Positions 31,195 through 39,866 are shown, counted from the first letter of the stretch. The stretch: 59,868 bases of DNA from Kineosporia sp. A_224 (GCF_002198655.1 NZ_MWLN01000208.1:1-59868); one strand, 5' to 3'. Notes: generated by a model not told the origin, from the letters alone. Translations and numbers: made by a program.

Positions 31195-31980
31195 ATGGAC
31201 CTGAGCGTCTTCTACGCCGGCCTGCTCACCGCGCCCTCCGCCGCTGAACGGGTCTGGGGCGTCGACCGGTGGGCCGAGTACCTCGGCGACGACGCACACC
31301 TGCTGCCGCTGCTCGACGACGACGCCCCGGTCGTGCGCAGCCACGCGGCCCGGCGGATGCTCGTCGAGGTCCGCGCGGTCGCGCTCGTCGCCCTCCAGGA
31401 CAGGCACCGGGGCGCGCGGCACGGCTGGCCCTACGGGCCGGTCGTCGTCCGGCGGGCGATGCCGGTGGACGACGCGACGGCGCAGGCCCGGGCAGCGCTC
31501 GACACGCTCGACCCGGCGGAGCGCGACGGCGTGACCGACCGGGTCGCCGCGACCCTCGCCGAACGCGTCGGTCCTCCGCCGGGCGACGCCGACGCCTGCC
31601 GCGCGTACTGCACGCTCCTCGCCCTCGGCCTCGTTCCCCACGAGGTGCAGGAGGTCGACCCGGCGACGCTGCTCACGCCGCTGCAGGTCGCCGTCCACCG
31701 CTCCCAGCTCGTCAGCCCGCGACCGGTACCGCACCTGAGGTTCGACGGCCCGGACGGCCCCGTCGGCTACCTCTACCGGGAGGCCACCTGGGTCCACGAC
31801 CTCGACGAGAGCCCGCTCGGCCGCGACGTCGCACGCTTCCTCGAAGGGCTCTTCGCCGCGGACCGCCCGCGGTGGACCGCCGCGACGCCGTCCGCCGCGG
31901 ACGACCTCGCCCACCTGCGGGACGTCGCCACGTCAGCCGCCCGGTTCTGCGGTTGCACCGTCGTGACGGACGGCGCCTGA
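31195..31980 (+). CDS. Hypothetical protein, 261 residues
   Basis: Soluble and mainly helical. LLPLLDDDAPVVRSHAARRM near residue 40 resembles one HEAT-like repeat, but no repeat array follows. The C-terminal half contains LRFDGPDGPVGYLYREATWV and ends with RFCGCTVV. RBS GAGAGGAC. Last gene of the unknown trio and convergent with the phenol hydroxylase reductase gene, with five bases between stops. Function not recognised. Confidence 0.7.
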   Translation: MDLSVFYAGLLTAPSAAERVWGVDRWAEYLGDDAHLLPLLDDDAPVVRSHAARRMLVEVRAVALVALQDRHRGARHGWPYGPVVVRRAMPVDDATAQARAALDTLDPAERDGVTDRVAATLAERVGPPPGDADACRAYCTLLALGLVPHEVQEVDPATLLTPLQVAVHRSQLVSPRPVPHLRFDGPDGPVGYLYREATWVHDLDESPLGRDVARFLEGLFAADRPRWTAATPSAADDLAHLRDVATSAARFCGCTVVTDGA

Positions 31981-31985
31981 CCGGC

Positions 31986-33077
31986 TCAGCGCTTGATGAG
32001 CGGCGACCGCACCGTCCCGGCAGCCCGGTTGCTCTCGTCGAGGAACTCCTCGCGGTACATGTCCCGGGGGAAGAGCTGCTTGGACATCAGCGTGCGCATC
32101 GCGGCGTCCACCATCGCCGGCGGCCCGCAGACGTACGCGACGTGGCCGTGCAACGTCTCGTGGTCGGCGGCCAGGACGTCGGTGACCATCCCCGCCGCGT
32201 AGCCCTCGGCCTCCTCCTCGGACAGGCACGGACGGTAGGTGAACCGGTCGGGGAAGCGCGCGGCGAGGTCGGTGAAGAGCGCGACGTCGTAGAGCGCCTC
32301 CCGGGTCCGCGCACCCTGGTAGAGACTCAGGTGGGCCGGCCCCTCGCCGTGCTCGGACGGTCCGTCGAGGAGCACCCGCTTGATCATCGAGGCGATCGGG
32401 GCCAGCCCCGTGCCGCCCGCGACGAGCACCGCGCGGTCCGGCCGCGACATCCGCACGACGAACCGCCCGTACGGGCCGGTGAGCCGGACGACGTCGCCCG
32501 CGGCGAGCCCGGCGAACACCCAGCCGTCGCTGCACGCCCCGCCCGGGGTCCGACGGACGTGGAACTCCAGCGTCCTCCCGGACGACGGCGGGTTCGCCAT
32601 CGAGTACGTCCGGGTGACGCCCTCCCGGCCGCCGACGAGCGCGGGCGGGAGCTGCCACGCCATGTACTGGCCGGCGTCGAACGCGATCTCGCGGTCGAGC
32701 TCGACGACGACCCGGCGGGTGTCGAGGGCGATGTCCTCGACGAGCGTCACCGTGCCGGTGTAGTCGTCGACGGCGTGCGACGGGGTCTCCTCGTCGGCGT
32801 CCATGTCGGCCTCGACGACGACCGGGCCGCGCGGCCTCGCGCAGCACATGAGCAGCTTCTCCTCGCGCTCGAAGTCCATGAGTGCGAAGGAGGAGGAGTC
32901 CCCGTGGTCGACGTCGCCGTCGACGAGCTCGGCCTTGCACGTGCCGCAGGTGCCGTGGGTGCACGAGTGCGGCACCCAGACCCCGGCGCGCAGGCAGGCG
33001 TCGAGGATCGTCTGGTCCTCGCGGCAGGCGACCTCGACGCCGAGCGGCTCGACGGTGACCATGTGGCTGTCGACCAC
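31986..33077 (-). CDS. dmpP: Phenol hydroxylase reductase component (FAD, [2Fe-2S])
   Basis: 363 residues. N-terminal plant-type ferredoxin domain with Cys39, Cys44, Cys47 (SCTHGTCGTCK) and Cys78/79. FAD domain with RTYSMANPP. NAD-binding domain with LVAGGTGLAPIASM and AYVCGPPAMVD. It passes electrons from NADH to the di-iron hydroxylase. GTG start behind GAGGAGG; an ATG lies 15 bases inside. Last gene of the operon, separated from the oxygenase genes by the catechol dioxygenase, unlike the classical dmpKLMNOP order. Confidence 0.92.
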   Translation of the reverse strand: MVDSHMVTVEPLGVEVACREDQTILDACLRAGVWVPHSCTHGTCGTCKAELVDGDVDHGDSSSFALMDFEREEKLLMCCARPRGPVVVEADMDADEETPSHAVDDYTGTVTLVEDIALDTRRVVVELDREIAFDAGQYMAWQLPPALVGGREGVTRTYSMANPPSSGRTLEFHVRRTPGGACSDGWVFAGLAAGDVVRLTGPYGRFVVRMSRPDRAVLVAGGTGLAPIASMIKRVLLDGPSEHGEGPAHLSLYQGARTREALYDVALFTDLAARFPDRFTYRPCLSEEEAEGYAAGMVTDVLAADHETLHGHVAYVCGPPAMVDAAMRTLMSKQLFPRDMYREEFLDESNRAAGTVRSPLIKR

Positions 33078-33131
33078 GGGGCTCCTCCTCGGGTTCGGGC
33101 GGACGGCGTGCTGCTGACGACGCGCGACGGC

Positions 33132-34055
33132 TCAGGTGAGGACGCTCGTGAACCGCTCGTTGAGCTCGCGCTGGATGTAGAAGATGCCCTTGCCGAGCTG
33201 CTCCGGCGTCCAGTTGACGGTCGGGCGGTCGGGGTAGGCGACGTACCCGCCGGAGAAGACCTCGTTGCGGTTGCCCGACGGGTCGAAGAAGTAGATCGTC
33301 TCGCCGCGGGTGATGCCGTGCTGCGTCGGGCCGACGTCCACCGGGACGTCGTCCATCGCGAACAGCTGGCCGGCGTGCTTGATCGCCGCCCAGTCGGCGA
33401 GCTCGAACGCGAAGTGGTGGAGCTTGCCGTTGGGCCCGCCGATGATCGCGATGTCGTGGACCGTGTTGCCCGCCGTCATCCAGGTGCCGATGTAGTCGGC
33501 GTCGTCGTCGAGCGAGGTGACGACCCGTTCGCTGGCGTACAACCCGAGGACGTCGTGGAAGAAGCGGTCCATCCCCTTGACGTCCTCGGCGGTGATGAGG
33601 GCGTGGTCGATCCGTGGCGCGCCGACGCCGACGAGGTGCCGCGGGAACACCTCCGGGTTGTGGGTGCCGACCTCGGTGCCGTAGGCGGTCATCGAGTGGT
33701 AGACCTCGACGACGTGCTCGGACGGCGTGACCATCCGCAGGCCGTCGCTCACCTCGAGGTTCTCGCCGGCGCTCATCCGCTCGACGCTGACCCCGAATGT
33801 GCGCGCCGCCGCCTCGATGCCGTCGAGGTCGCCCGGGTCGTTGACCTTGAAGCCGAGCTTGACGACGCCGACGCCGCCCTCCTCGAGGACGACCGAGTGG
33901 TGGTCCCACTCGTCCCAGCCCTTGTAGTAGACCGAGGTCGGGGTCTCGTGGACCGGGTACAGGCCCATCGTGCTGCCGTAGTGGCCCTTCGCCGCCGACA
34001 GGTCGGTGACGCGGGCATGGACGTATCCGAGGCGGGTGACTCCGTGCAGGGGCAT
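33132..34055 (-). CDS. dmpB: Catechol 2,3-dioxygenase (second copy, in phenol operon)
   Basis: 307 residues, same family and motifs as the 26690 gene. Iron ligands are the His in RIDHALI (about 152), the His pair in GKLHHFAFEL (about 214) and the Glu in NRNEVFSGG (about 266). Differences are spread over the whole length, so the copies are not a recent duplication. It lies between the P4 subunit and reductase genes and would cleave the catechol made by the hydroxylase. The C-terminus keeps the family's ELNERFTSVLT ending. Confidence 0.93.
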   Translation of the reverse strand: MPLHGVTRLGYVHARVTDLSAAKGHYGSTMGLYPVHETPTSVYYKGWDEWDHHSVVLEEGGVGVVKLGFKVNDPGDLDGIEAAARTFGVSVERMSAGENLEVSDGLRMVTPSEHVVEVYHSMTAYGTEVGTHNPEVFPRHLVGVGAPRIDHALITAEDVKGMDRFFHDVLGLYASERVVTSLDDDADYIGTWMTAGNTVHDIAIIGGPNGKLHHFAFELADWAAIKHAGQLFAMDDVPVDVGPTQHGITRGETIYFFDPSGNRNEVFSGGYVAYPDRPTVNWTPEQLGKGIFYIQRELNERFTSVLT

Positions 34056-34165
34056 GGCGGACGGACCTTTCGTCAGGGTGTCACGGCTGGTGCCGCGCAG
34101 GGGTGGGACGGCGGTCCGCCGGGCGCCGCGGGAGGCACCCGGCGGACCGGTTCACGGTGCGCAGG

Positions 34166-34492
34166 TCACGCTGCGACGCACGTGATGAGGCTCTTGTGCC
34201 CGACGCCGAGGGCCTCGAGGCTCTCGTCGCCGGCGGGGCTGACGGGCTTGTCGTCGACGGTCCAGGTGAAGGTCGTCGTCGCAGCGTCGAAGTCGGGGTC
34301 GCAGGAGAACAGCGGGTTCACCATGCCGGCCACGAAGTCGTTCCACGACATCGCCTTCGGCGCCCGGAAGCACGCCGCCGCGCAGAACCAGAGGTTGCCC
34401 TTCCACCACAGGTGGACGAGCTGGTCATCGCCGTAGAGCTCCTGGCGGGACCGGGACGGGAACTTGTACTCGCCGATCGAACGGACGGCCAT
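34166..34492 (-). CDS. dmpO: Phenol hydroxylase subunit P4
   Basis: 108 residues. SIGEYKFPSRSRQELYGDDQ at the start and HLWWKGNLWFCAAACFRAPK in the middle are typical of DmpO/TomA4-type subunits, which are needed for a stable active hydroxylase. Spaced 14 bases from the large-subunit gene upstream. The three-Cys stretch near residue 37-41 may bind metal. Confidence 0.87.
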   Translation of the reverse strand: MAVRSIGEYKFPSRSRQELYGDDQLVHLWWKGNLWFCAAACFRAPKAMSWNDFVAGMVNPLFSCDPDFDAATTTFTWTVDDKPVSPAGDESLEALGVGHKSLITCVAA

Positions 34493-34506
34493 CGTCTGCT
34501 CTCCTC

Positions 34507-36048
34507 TCAGTTCCCGGCCACCGGAGCAGGGGCCTGCTCCTCGGCGCTCGACGTGGCGTGCCATGCCTCCCAGGCGGTCTGCTCGACGTTCCCGGCGATC
34601 TCGCCGTTGTCACCGGGCTGGAGCTTGTACCAGGCCAGGACGTCCGGGACCGTCGGGCCGCCGCAGTTGCCCTGGTAGATCTGGTGCACGGGCAACCAGG
34701 CCTGCACGTACTTCTCCGGCTCCCGCTCGAAGATCCACTGGCAGCCGTCGGAGCAGAAGTCGTACCGCTCGCCCTCGAACTCGGTGTGCCGCTGGCAGAT
34801 CGTCGTCGGGTCCCCGGGCTCGGTGAAGAGCATCGGCACCTGGCACACCTGGCACAGCTGCGGCAGGCCCTGGTAGAAGTACCGGCCGCCGTCGTCGACG
34901 ACCGCGGAGGCCTTGTCCCACAGCGGCTTGTAGAGCCTCTCGAAGGTCTGCGGGTACTGCTCCGCGAGCCACTTCTGGGCGTCCTCGCTCGGAACCGTCG
35001 TCGTGAAGCCGGCGGCGAACGAGAACTGGTAGAGGGTCCAGTAGACCTGGTGGGAGAGGATCTCCTTCTCCGCGATCGCGTGCTCGACGTGCCGCGGGGG
35101 CTTGATGCCGTAGTAGGCCAGGTCCGGGAAGAGACCGCCCAGCATCTGCTCCTCGAAGTAGAGCTCGAACGCCTCCTTCCAGCTCATGACCTTGCGCGGC
35201 AGCATGTAGTCGAGCATCTGGCTCACGAGCGCGAGGAGCCGGTAGCCCCGCCAGAACCACTTGTCGATCCAGGCCTGGACGATCGGCACGTTGTCCGGGT
35301 CCTGCTCGAGCATGAACTTGATGGCCTCGAGCCCCAGCGTCATGTGCCGGCTCTCGTCGCTCTGCGCGGAGAAGCCGAACGTCATCGTCGGCAGGTCGCC
35401 GTTGAAGCTGGCGCCCGACATGAACGGCACGAAGAGCAGGTTCGTCAGCAGGTACTCGAAGGAGAACCCGATGGCGATGAGGAACTCGAACGGCCCGGCG
35501 GTGACGGCGTCGTCGAAGTACGACTTCGGCACGGACAGGTACCAGACGCGGTCGTGCTGGTGCTGCCAGGAGTGCATGCCCTGGTAGTACTTGTTGTAGT
35601 TCGACAGCGTGTGGATCTCGGTCTGCGCGTGCCGCAGCTCGTCCTGGCTCTGGCACAGCGCCGCGAACCGCGGCCCGGGCCCGTTGAGGAACCGCGCGAG
35701 GTAGGCGAAGTTGCGGTGCGCCTGGTACTCCAGCGGCGTGACGCCCTGGAGGAACAGCTTCATCGCGTTGAGGTAGCTGGGGTCCGTGAGCTGCAGGTGG
35801 CCCTGGCCCTGGGCGAAGGAGTCGAGGACGGCGTACAGCCGCTTGTCCTTCTCCGCCTGGTACTTCATGTACGCGTCGATGGTCAGGCGGAAGGGGTCCT
35901 CCCACTTCGACCAGTCGTGGATCTTGATCCCCTCGAAGGACGTGTACGGGTACGCCTTGTCCTCGTCCACGTAGGACAGGTCCCAGTCGAGGTCGCGGGT
36001 CAGCGCTGCGTAGCGCTGCTTCATCGAGAGCTTGCGGGGTGCGGCCAT
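34507..36048 (-). CDS. dmpN: Phenol hydroxylase large (alpha) subunit P3, di-iron
   Basis: 513 residues. Di-iron ligands are all present: E107, E137 and H140 (DELRH), E198, E232 and H235 (DESRH). Residues about 415-470 form a YHS-like Cys cluster (CQVCQ, CSDGCQW) usual in this family. The catalytic subunit of a soluble di-iron monooxygenase that hydroxylates phenol to catechol. It assembles with the P1 and P4 subunits and needs P2 and the reductase. Confidence 0.95.
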   Translation of the reverse strand: MAAPRKLSMKQRYAALTRDLDWDLSYVDEDKAYPYTSFEGIKIHDWSKWEDPFRLTIDAYMKYQAEKDKRLYAVLDSFAQGQGHLQLTDPSYLNAMKLFLQGVTPLEYQAHRNFAYLARFLNGPGPRFAALCQSQDELRHAQTEIHTLSNYNKYYQGMHSWQHQHDRVWYLSVPKSYFDDAVTAGPFEFLIAIGFSFEYLLTNLLFVPFMSGASFNGDLPTMTFGFSAQSDESRHMTLGLEAIKFMLEQDPDNVPIVQAWIDKWFWRGYRLLALVSQMLDYMLPRKVMSWKEAFELYFEEQMLGGLFPDLAYYGIKPPRHVEHAIAEKEILSHQVYWTLYQFSFAAGFTTTVPSEDAQKWLAEQYPQTFERLYKPLWDKASAVVDDGGRYFYQGLPQLCQVCQVPMLFTEPGDPTTICQRHTEFEGERYDFCSDGCQWIFEREPEKYVQAWLPVHQIYQGNCGGPTVPDVLAWYKLQPGDNGEIAGNVEQTAWEAWHATSSAEEQAPAPVAGN

Positions 36049-36061
36049 GTCCGGGTCTCCT

Positions 36062-36367
36062 TCAGTGGTCCCACTGGATGAGGATCTGGTCGTCGTCCCA
36101 CTCGGCGATGTGGCCGAAGTACGACACGATCGCGAGCTGGAACTCGTGGGTCTCCCACTCCCGGCCCAGCCGCTGCTCGACGCTCTCGCGGTTGACGACG
36201 ATGCGCGTCGGCGACGTGATGCGGACGAGGCCCGGCATGTGCCGGACCGTGCAGTCCTCGTTGTCGGCCTCGACGGCCTCGACGACGGCGCGGTTCTCCT
36301 CGGTCTCCTGGATGTCGACACCCACCTGACGCACGCGGGTGGGGGTCGGGCCGGTGCTCTGCGTCAT
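36062..36367 (-). CDS. dmpM: Phenol hydroxylase effector protein P2
   Basis: 101 residues, MmoB/DmpM family: VGVDIQETEENRAVVEAVEA and MPGLVRITSPTRIVVNRESV are family signatures. A cofactor-free protein that docks on the hydroxylase and controls oxygen activation. It lies 13 bases upstream of dmpN and one base after dmpL. Confidence 0.92.
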   Translation of the reverse strand: MTQSTGPTPTRVRQVGVDIQETEENRAVVEAVEADNEDCTVRHMPGLVRITSPTRIVVNRESVEQRLGREWETHEFQLAIVSYFGHIAEWDDDQILIQWDH

Positions 36368-36368
36368 C

Positions 36369-37373
36369 TCAGCTCTCCTCGGGGGCGAACGCCGCGGCGA
36401 GCGCCCTGGCTCGGGTCTCGACGAAGGCGACGGCGCCGGCGTCGAGGCAGCGGTCGGCGATCCGGGCGACACCCAGCGCACCCTCGAGCGCCCCCGGCAG
36501 CAGCCGGGCGACGAGCGCGGACAGCTCGGCCTTGTTCGCCGCCCCGTGCTCGGGGTCACGGCCCCAGGCCGCGTAGAGCGCGTCCACCCAGCGGCGGTTG
36601 TCCGTGAACCAGCCGGACAGGTGCTGCGCGACGAGCGAGTACGCCCCGGCACCGCCGAGGAGCGCGGTCTCGTCGAGGTGGGTGTAGAGCAGCCCGTAGA
36701 GGAGCTGGTCGGCGAGGTCGAGGCCGACGTGCTGCGCGGCCCAGTCGTCCTCGACGAGGAGCAGCTCGACGAACTTGCGCAGCGGCTGCAGGTCGGCGTC
36801 CTCCATCCAGGCCTGCTTGGCGCTCACGAGGACGCCGTCCGAGCCACCGTCGAGCGAGATGCCGAGCCGGCTCAGGAGCTGGGCGTTGCCGACGCGGTCG
36901 AAGGACGCGTACGACAGGCACTGCGTGATCGTCGTCCCGTAGCCGAACCGGCAGCCGTAGGCACCGATGAGCTGGCCGCCGGACTCGTAGTGCCGCAACG
37001 GGATCACGGCCTGCGCGACGAGGTCCTTCCAGCCCTGCGGCAGCCGCTCCACGAGGTCGCGGTTCTCCAGGTAGGCCAGCGTCTGGGCGAACGCCTCGTG
37101 CAGGTGCGCCCGGGCCGTGACGTACGGCGCGTAGTAGAACTGGCGGGGGTCGACGAAGGAGTACGGGTCGGTCAGCCGCAGCGCCGAGTACTCCGGGTCG
37201 TAGATCTCGTGGGAGGGGTCCCAGAGCGGCCTGTAGTGGAAGTTCGCCGTCGCCTGGATGTCGACCGACCCCTCCTCGTAGCGGGTCGCGGGCCGGTCGC
37301 CGTAGCGCTCGGTCAGGTTGGTGAAGGTCTTGCGCCGGGGTTCGATGACCTGGGTGCGCAGCTCGTACTGCAC
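36369..37373 (-). CDS. dmpL: Phenol hydroxylase beta subunit P1
   Basis: 334 residues of the di-iron monooxygenase beta-subunit family: helical, without iron ligands. PRRKTFTNLTERYGDRPATR and the Tyr-rich FVDPRQFYYAPYV are typical. It pairs with P3 in the hydroxylase dimer. GTG start. The stop lies one base before the P2 start codon, showing tight operon packing. Confidence 0.92.
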   Translation of the reverse strand: MQYELRTQVIEPRRKTFTNLTERYGDRPATRYEEGSVDIQATANFHYRPLWDPSHEIYDPEYSALRLTDPYSFVDPRQFYYAPYVTARAHLHEAFAQTLAYLENRDLVERLPQGWKDLVAQAVIPLRHYESGGQLIGAYGCRFGYGTTITQCLSYASFDRVGNAQLLSRLGISLDGGSDGVLVSAKQAWMEDADLQPLRKFVELLLVEDDWAAQHVGLDLADQLLYGLLYTHLDETALLGGAGAYSLVAQHLSGWFTDNRRWVDALYAAWGRDPEHGAANKAELSALVARLLPGALEGALGVARIADRCLDAGAVAFVETRARALAAAFAPEES

Positions 37374-37422
37374 GAAGCCTCCTCGGTTCGTGGGGCAGGG
37401 CGGCCGGACTGGTGCGTGCTGC

Positions 37423-37857
37423 TCAGAGCGAGACGGGGTGGTGCGGGAGCCCCGCCCGGGTGAGGAGCAGGAGAAGAAGGTCGGCGACCTCCTCGGGACC
37501 GGCCAGCTCGCGCGCGGGACCCGGCTCGACGCCGTCCCCGACGAGCCGGCCGTGGGCCACGCCGTCCTCGAAGCGGGTCGAGACCCGGACGGCGCGGTTG
37601 CGGTACGTGACGCTGAAGGCGAGCTCGCCGTCGGCGACCTCGTCGAAGAGGCCCATGTGGTCGTCGCTGTCGTTCAGCACCGCGTTCGCCTCGCACAGCA
37701 GCTGCTCGCACAGCGACCGGACGGCGACGTGACGGTCGGCACCGACGTTGACCGGCATCCCGGTGGACGGGCGCGTCCTGTACCGCAGCGGCTCGGAGGG
37801 CTCGTCGTCCACGTCGGCTCCTACGAGCTCGGCGACCCGGACCATGAACGGCGTCAT
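37423..37857 (-). CDS. Small protein at the head of the phenol hydroxylase operon
   Basis: 144 residues, first gene of the operon in the place of dmpK (P0). It is longer than DmpK-type proteins (about 90 residues) and I do not see their motifs. MPVNVGADRHVAVRSLCEQL and FDEVADGELAFSVTYRNRAV suggest a compact alpha/beta protein; the C-terminus has a poly-Leu helix (LLLLLLTRAGLP). ATG at 37857 behind GGAGGGA. A role in hydroxylase assembly or metal insertion is inferred only from position. Confidence 0.65.
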   Translation of the reverse strand: MTPFMVRVAELVGADVDDEPSEPLRYRTRPSTGMPVNVGADRHVAVRSLCEQLLCEANAVLNDSDDHMGLFDEVADGELAFSVTYRNRAVRVSTRFEDGVAHGRLVGDGVEPGPARELAGPEEVADLLLLLLTRAGLPHHPVSL

Positions 37858-37931
37858 CGTGCGCTCCCTCCGTGCGACCGCTTCGGTGCGGCGTCGCCAC
37901 GGTGAGCCAGGACACGTGGCCGGGAGCGGGG

Positions 37932-37952
37932 CCGTTCCGCGGCCCGGAACGG
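37932..37952. promoter_or_regulatory. Palindromic operator of the phenol hydroxylase operon
   Basis: CCGTTCCG-CGGCC-CGGAACGG, perfect 8-base arms, 75 bases upstream of the first gene of the operon. The TTCCG/CGGAA form is typical of IclR-family sites, and two IclR genes follow. An AT-rich stretch (GATTTCTTGACGGTT) beside it may carry the minus-strand promoter. Confidence 0.65.
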
Positions 37953-37981
37953 TGATTTCTTGACGGTTGCCCGGCGGGGCG

Positions 37982-38761
37982 TCAGGACCGCGTGGAAGCC
38001 CGGCGCAGCGGCGCCCCGAGCTGGCGGGACAGGGTGAGCGCCGCCGTGCGCACGGCCGGCGCCATCCGCTCGGTGTCGAGCCGCTCCGCGCGCCCGGTCA
38101 CGGACAACCCGCCGAGCACCCGGCCGTCGGCGCCGAAGACGGGCGCCGCCGCGCACACGACGCCCATGGCCGACTCCTGCCGGTCGTACGAGATGCCGGA
38201 CTCGCGGATCGTCGCGAGCTCGCGCATGAGCGGGCCGGGCATGATCACCGTGTAGGCCGTGCGACGGGTCAGCCCGGCGTCGATCCGGGCCTTGACGACG
38301 TCGGCCGGGCTGAACGCGAGGATCGCCTTCCCCACGCCGGTCGCGTGCGCGGGCAGCCGGCCACCGACCCGGGACGGCAGCGGCTGGGAGTCGCGAACCC
38401 GCAGGATCTCGACGTAGACGACCTCGATGCCCTCGAGGACGGCGAGGTGCACGTTGCTGTTCGTCGCCTCCCGCAGGTCCTCCATGAAGGGCAGGGCGGC
38501 CTCGCGCAGCGCGCGCTGGCGCGGGACGAGCTGCCCGAGCTCGAACAGGTGCATGCCGAGCCGGACCTTCGTGCCCGCCTGCTCGAGCCAGCCGATCCGG
38601 ACGAGCTCACCGGCCAGCCGGTGCGCCGTGGACTTCGCCAGACCCGTCCGGCGGGCCAGCTCGGAGATGCCCAGCTCGGTCGTGTCGGCCCCGAAGGCAT
38701 CGAGGACGGCGGCGGCCCTCGCGAGGACAGACGGGCCACCGTCCCACTCAGCGGTACGCAT
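37982..38761 (-). CDS. IclR-family regulator (phenol operon side)
   Basis: 259 residues. Winged helix about 12-75 (LGISELARRTGLAKSTAHRLAGEL), then effector domain with LPAHATGVGKAILAFSP and CAAAPVFGADGRVLGGLSVTG. Start at MRTAEWDGG chosen because AAGAGG lies eight bases upstream; an ATG nine bases earlier has no usable RBS. Same strand and just upstream of the phenol hydroxylase operon, divergent from the second IclR gene. Likely the substrate-dependent activator or repressor of the operon. Confidence 0.88.
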   Translation of the reverse strand: MRTAEWDGGPSVLARAAAVLDAFGADTTELGISELARRTGLAKSTAHRLAGELVRIGWLEQAGTKVRLGMHLFELGQLVPRQRALREAALPFMEDLREATNSNVHLAVLEGIEVVYVEILRVRDSQPLPSRVGGRLPAHATGVGKAILAFSPADVVKARIDAGLTRRTAYTVIMPGPLMRELATIRESGISYDRQESAMGVVCAAAPVFGADGRVLGGLSVTGRAERLDTERMAPAVRTAALTLSRQLGAPLRRASTRS

Positions 38762-38890
38762 GGTTTGCATCCTCTTGGGTCTGCGGGCGACTGTCTACTG
38801 GCACGACGTACGGGACCGGGCAGGTGAGGGCCGCGGCAAACCCGTTGTCACGCAAGAGGTCCACCGCACCCTGTCGCACCGGGCGCACCA

Positions 38891-38914
38891 GGGACCAAAA
38901 GACCCGGGGACCAA
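38891..38914. promoter_or_regulatory. Direct repeats between divergent IclR genes
   Basis: GGGACCAA occurs at 38891-38898 and 38907-38914, 16 bases apart, 37-60 bases upstream of the plus-strand IclR start. They could be tandem regulator half-sites; nothing else supports this. Confidence 0.3.
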
Positions 38915-38950
38915 CGTCCCGGGGTCGGGGCGGCGAGAAGGAGCGAGGCA

Positions 38951-39826
38951 ATGACGACGGTGCAGGCCCTCACATCTGGTCCGGCGGCGCCCCACGGGCG
39001 CCCGCCGCTGCGGCTCGTCGAGCCCGGCTCCCCCCGCGCCGCGCGGCCGAAGCCGTCGTCCCGGCGCTCCGCCGACGAGGACCTCAGCGGCGGCGTGAAG
39101 TCGGTCGTCGCGGCGCTCGACGTCCTCGACTGCTTCGCCGAGACCGACGAGCTGGGCGTCAGCGACATCGCGCGCCGCCTCGGCGTCGCGAAGAGCACCG
39201 CGCACCGGCTCCTCACCTCGCTGTGCGCCCGCGGCCTCGCCGAGCGCAACCCGGAGTCCGGCCAGTACCGGCTCGGGCTCCACCTGTTCGAGCTCGGCCA
39301 GCTCACCGCGGACCGGATGCGGCTGCGCCGCGCGGCGATGCCGCTGCTCGAGGAGCTGCGCCAGGCGAGCGGCTGCTCGACCCAGCTCGGCATCGCCCGG
39401 GGCGAGGACGTCTTCTTCGTCGGCCGGCTCGAGACGCTCAGCGGGATGAAGATGCTCGCGGCGGCGCCGCGCCGGTTCCCCGCCCATCGCACCGCGACCG
39501 GCAAGGCCATCGCCGCCTTCGACCCGGCCGTCGCCCGGGCCTGCCGGACGGCGGGCCTCAACCCGGCCGGGAACGCGGCGGTCGTCTCTCCCAGCGAGTT
39601 CGACCGCACTCTCGACGAGGTGCGCCGCCGCGGTGTCGCGACGAGCTTCGACGACGCCATGCAGGGCGTCGGCTCGGTCGCCGCGCCCGTGCTCGACTCC
39701 ACCGGCCGTGCGGTCGCGGCCGTCTCGCTGCTGCGCCCGACGGCCGAGCTCGCGGCGGACCTCGGGCGGCACGCGCAGCTCGTGAGCATCGCGGCCCGCC
39801 GCCTCGCACGCACGCTCGCGATCTGA
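38951..39826 (+). CDS. IclR-family regulator (lower meta-pathway side)
   Basis: 291 residues: a Pro/Arg/Ala-rich N-terminal extension of about 45 residues, winged helix about 50-110 (LGVSDIARRLGVAKSTAHRLL), and an effector domain to the end (RFPAHRTATGKAIAAFDP). First gene before the hydratase-aldolase operon, 40 bases upstream of it, so it may be co-transcribed with the pathway it controls. About half-identical in the HTH region to its divergent neighbour, suggesting an old duplication. Confidence 0.87.
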   Translation: MTTVQALTSGPAAPHGRPPLRLVEPGSPRAARPKPSSRRSADEDLSGGVKSVVAALDVLDCFAETDELGVSDIARRLGVAKSTAHRLLTSLCARGLAERNPESGQYRLGLHLFELGQLTADRMRLRRAAMPLLEELRQASGCSTQLGIARGEDVFFVGRLETLSGMKMLAAAPRRFPAHRTATGKAIAAFDPAVARACRTAGLNPAGNAAVVSPSEFDRTLDEVRRRGVATSFDDAMQGVGSVAAPVLDSTGRAVAAVSLLRPTAELAADLGRHAQLVSIAARRLARTLAI

Positions 39827-39866
39827 CCCCGCACGCACCGACCGGCGCACCGACGAAGGAGACCCC

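Noticed and set aside
38903-38924. CCCGGGG direct repeats read as a terminator hairpin
   Set aside because: The arms are direct, not inverted, repeats; pairing needs a register shift and there is no gene end on the plus strand here.
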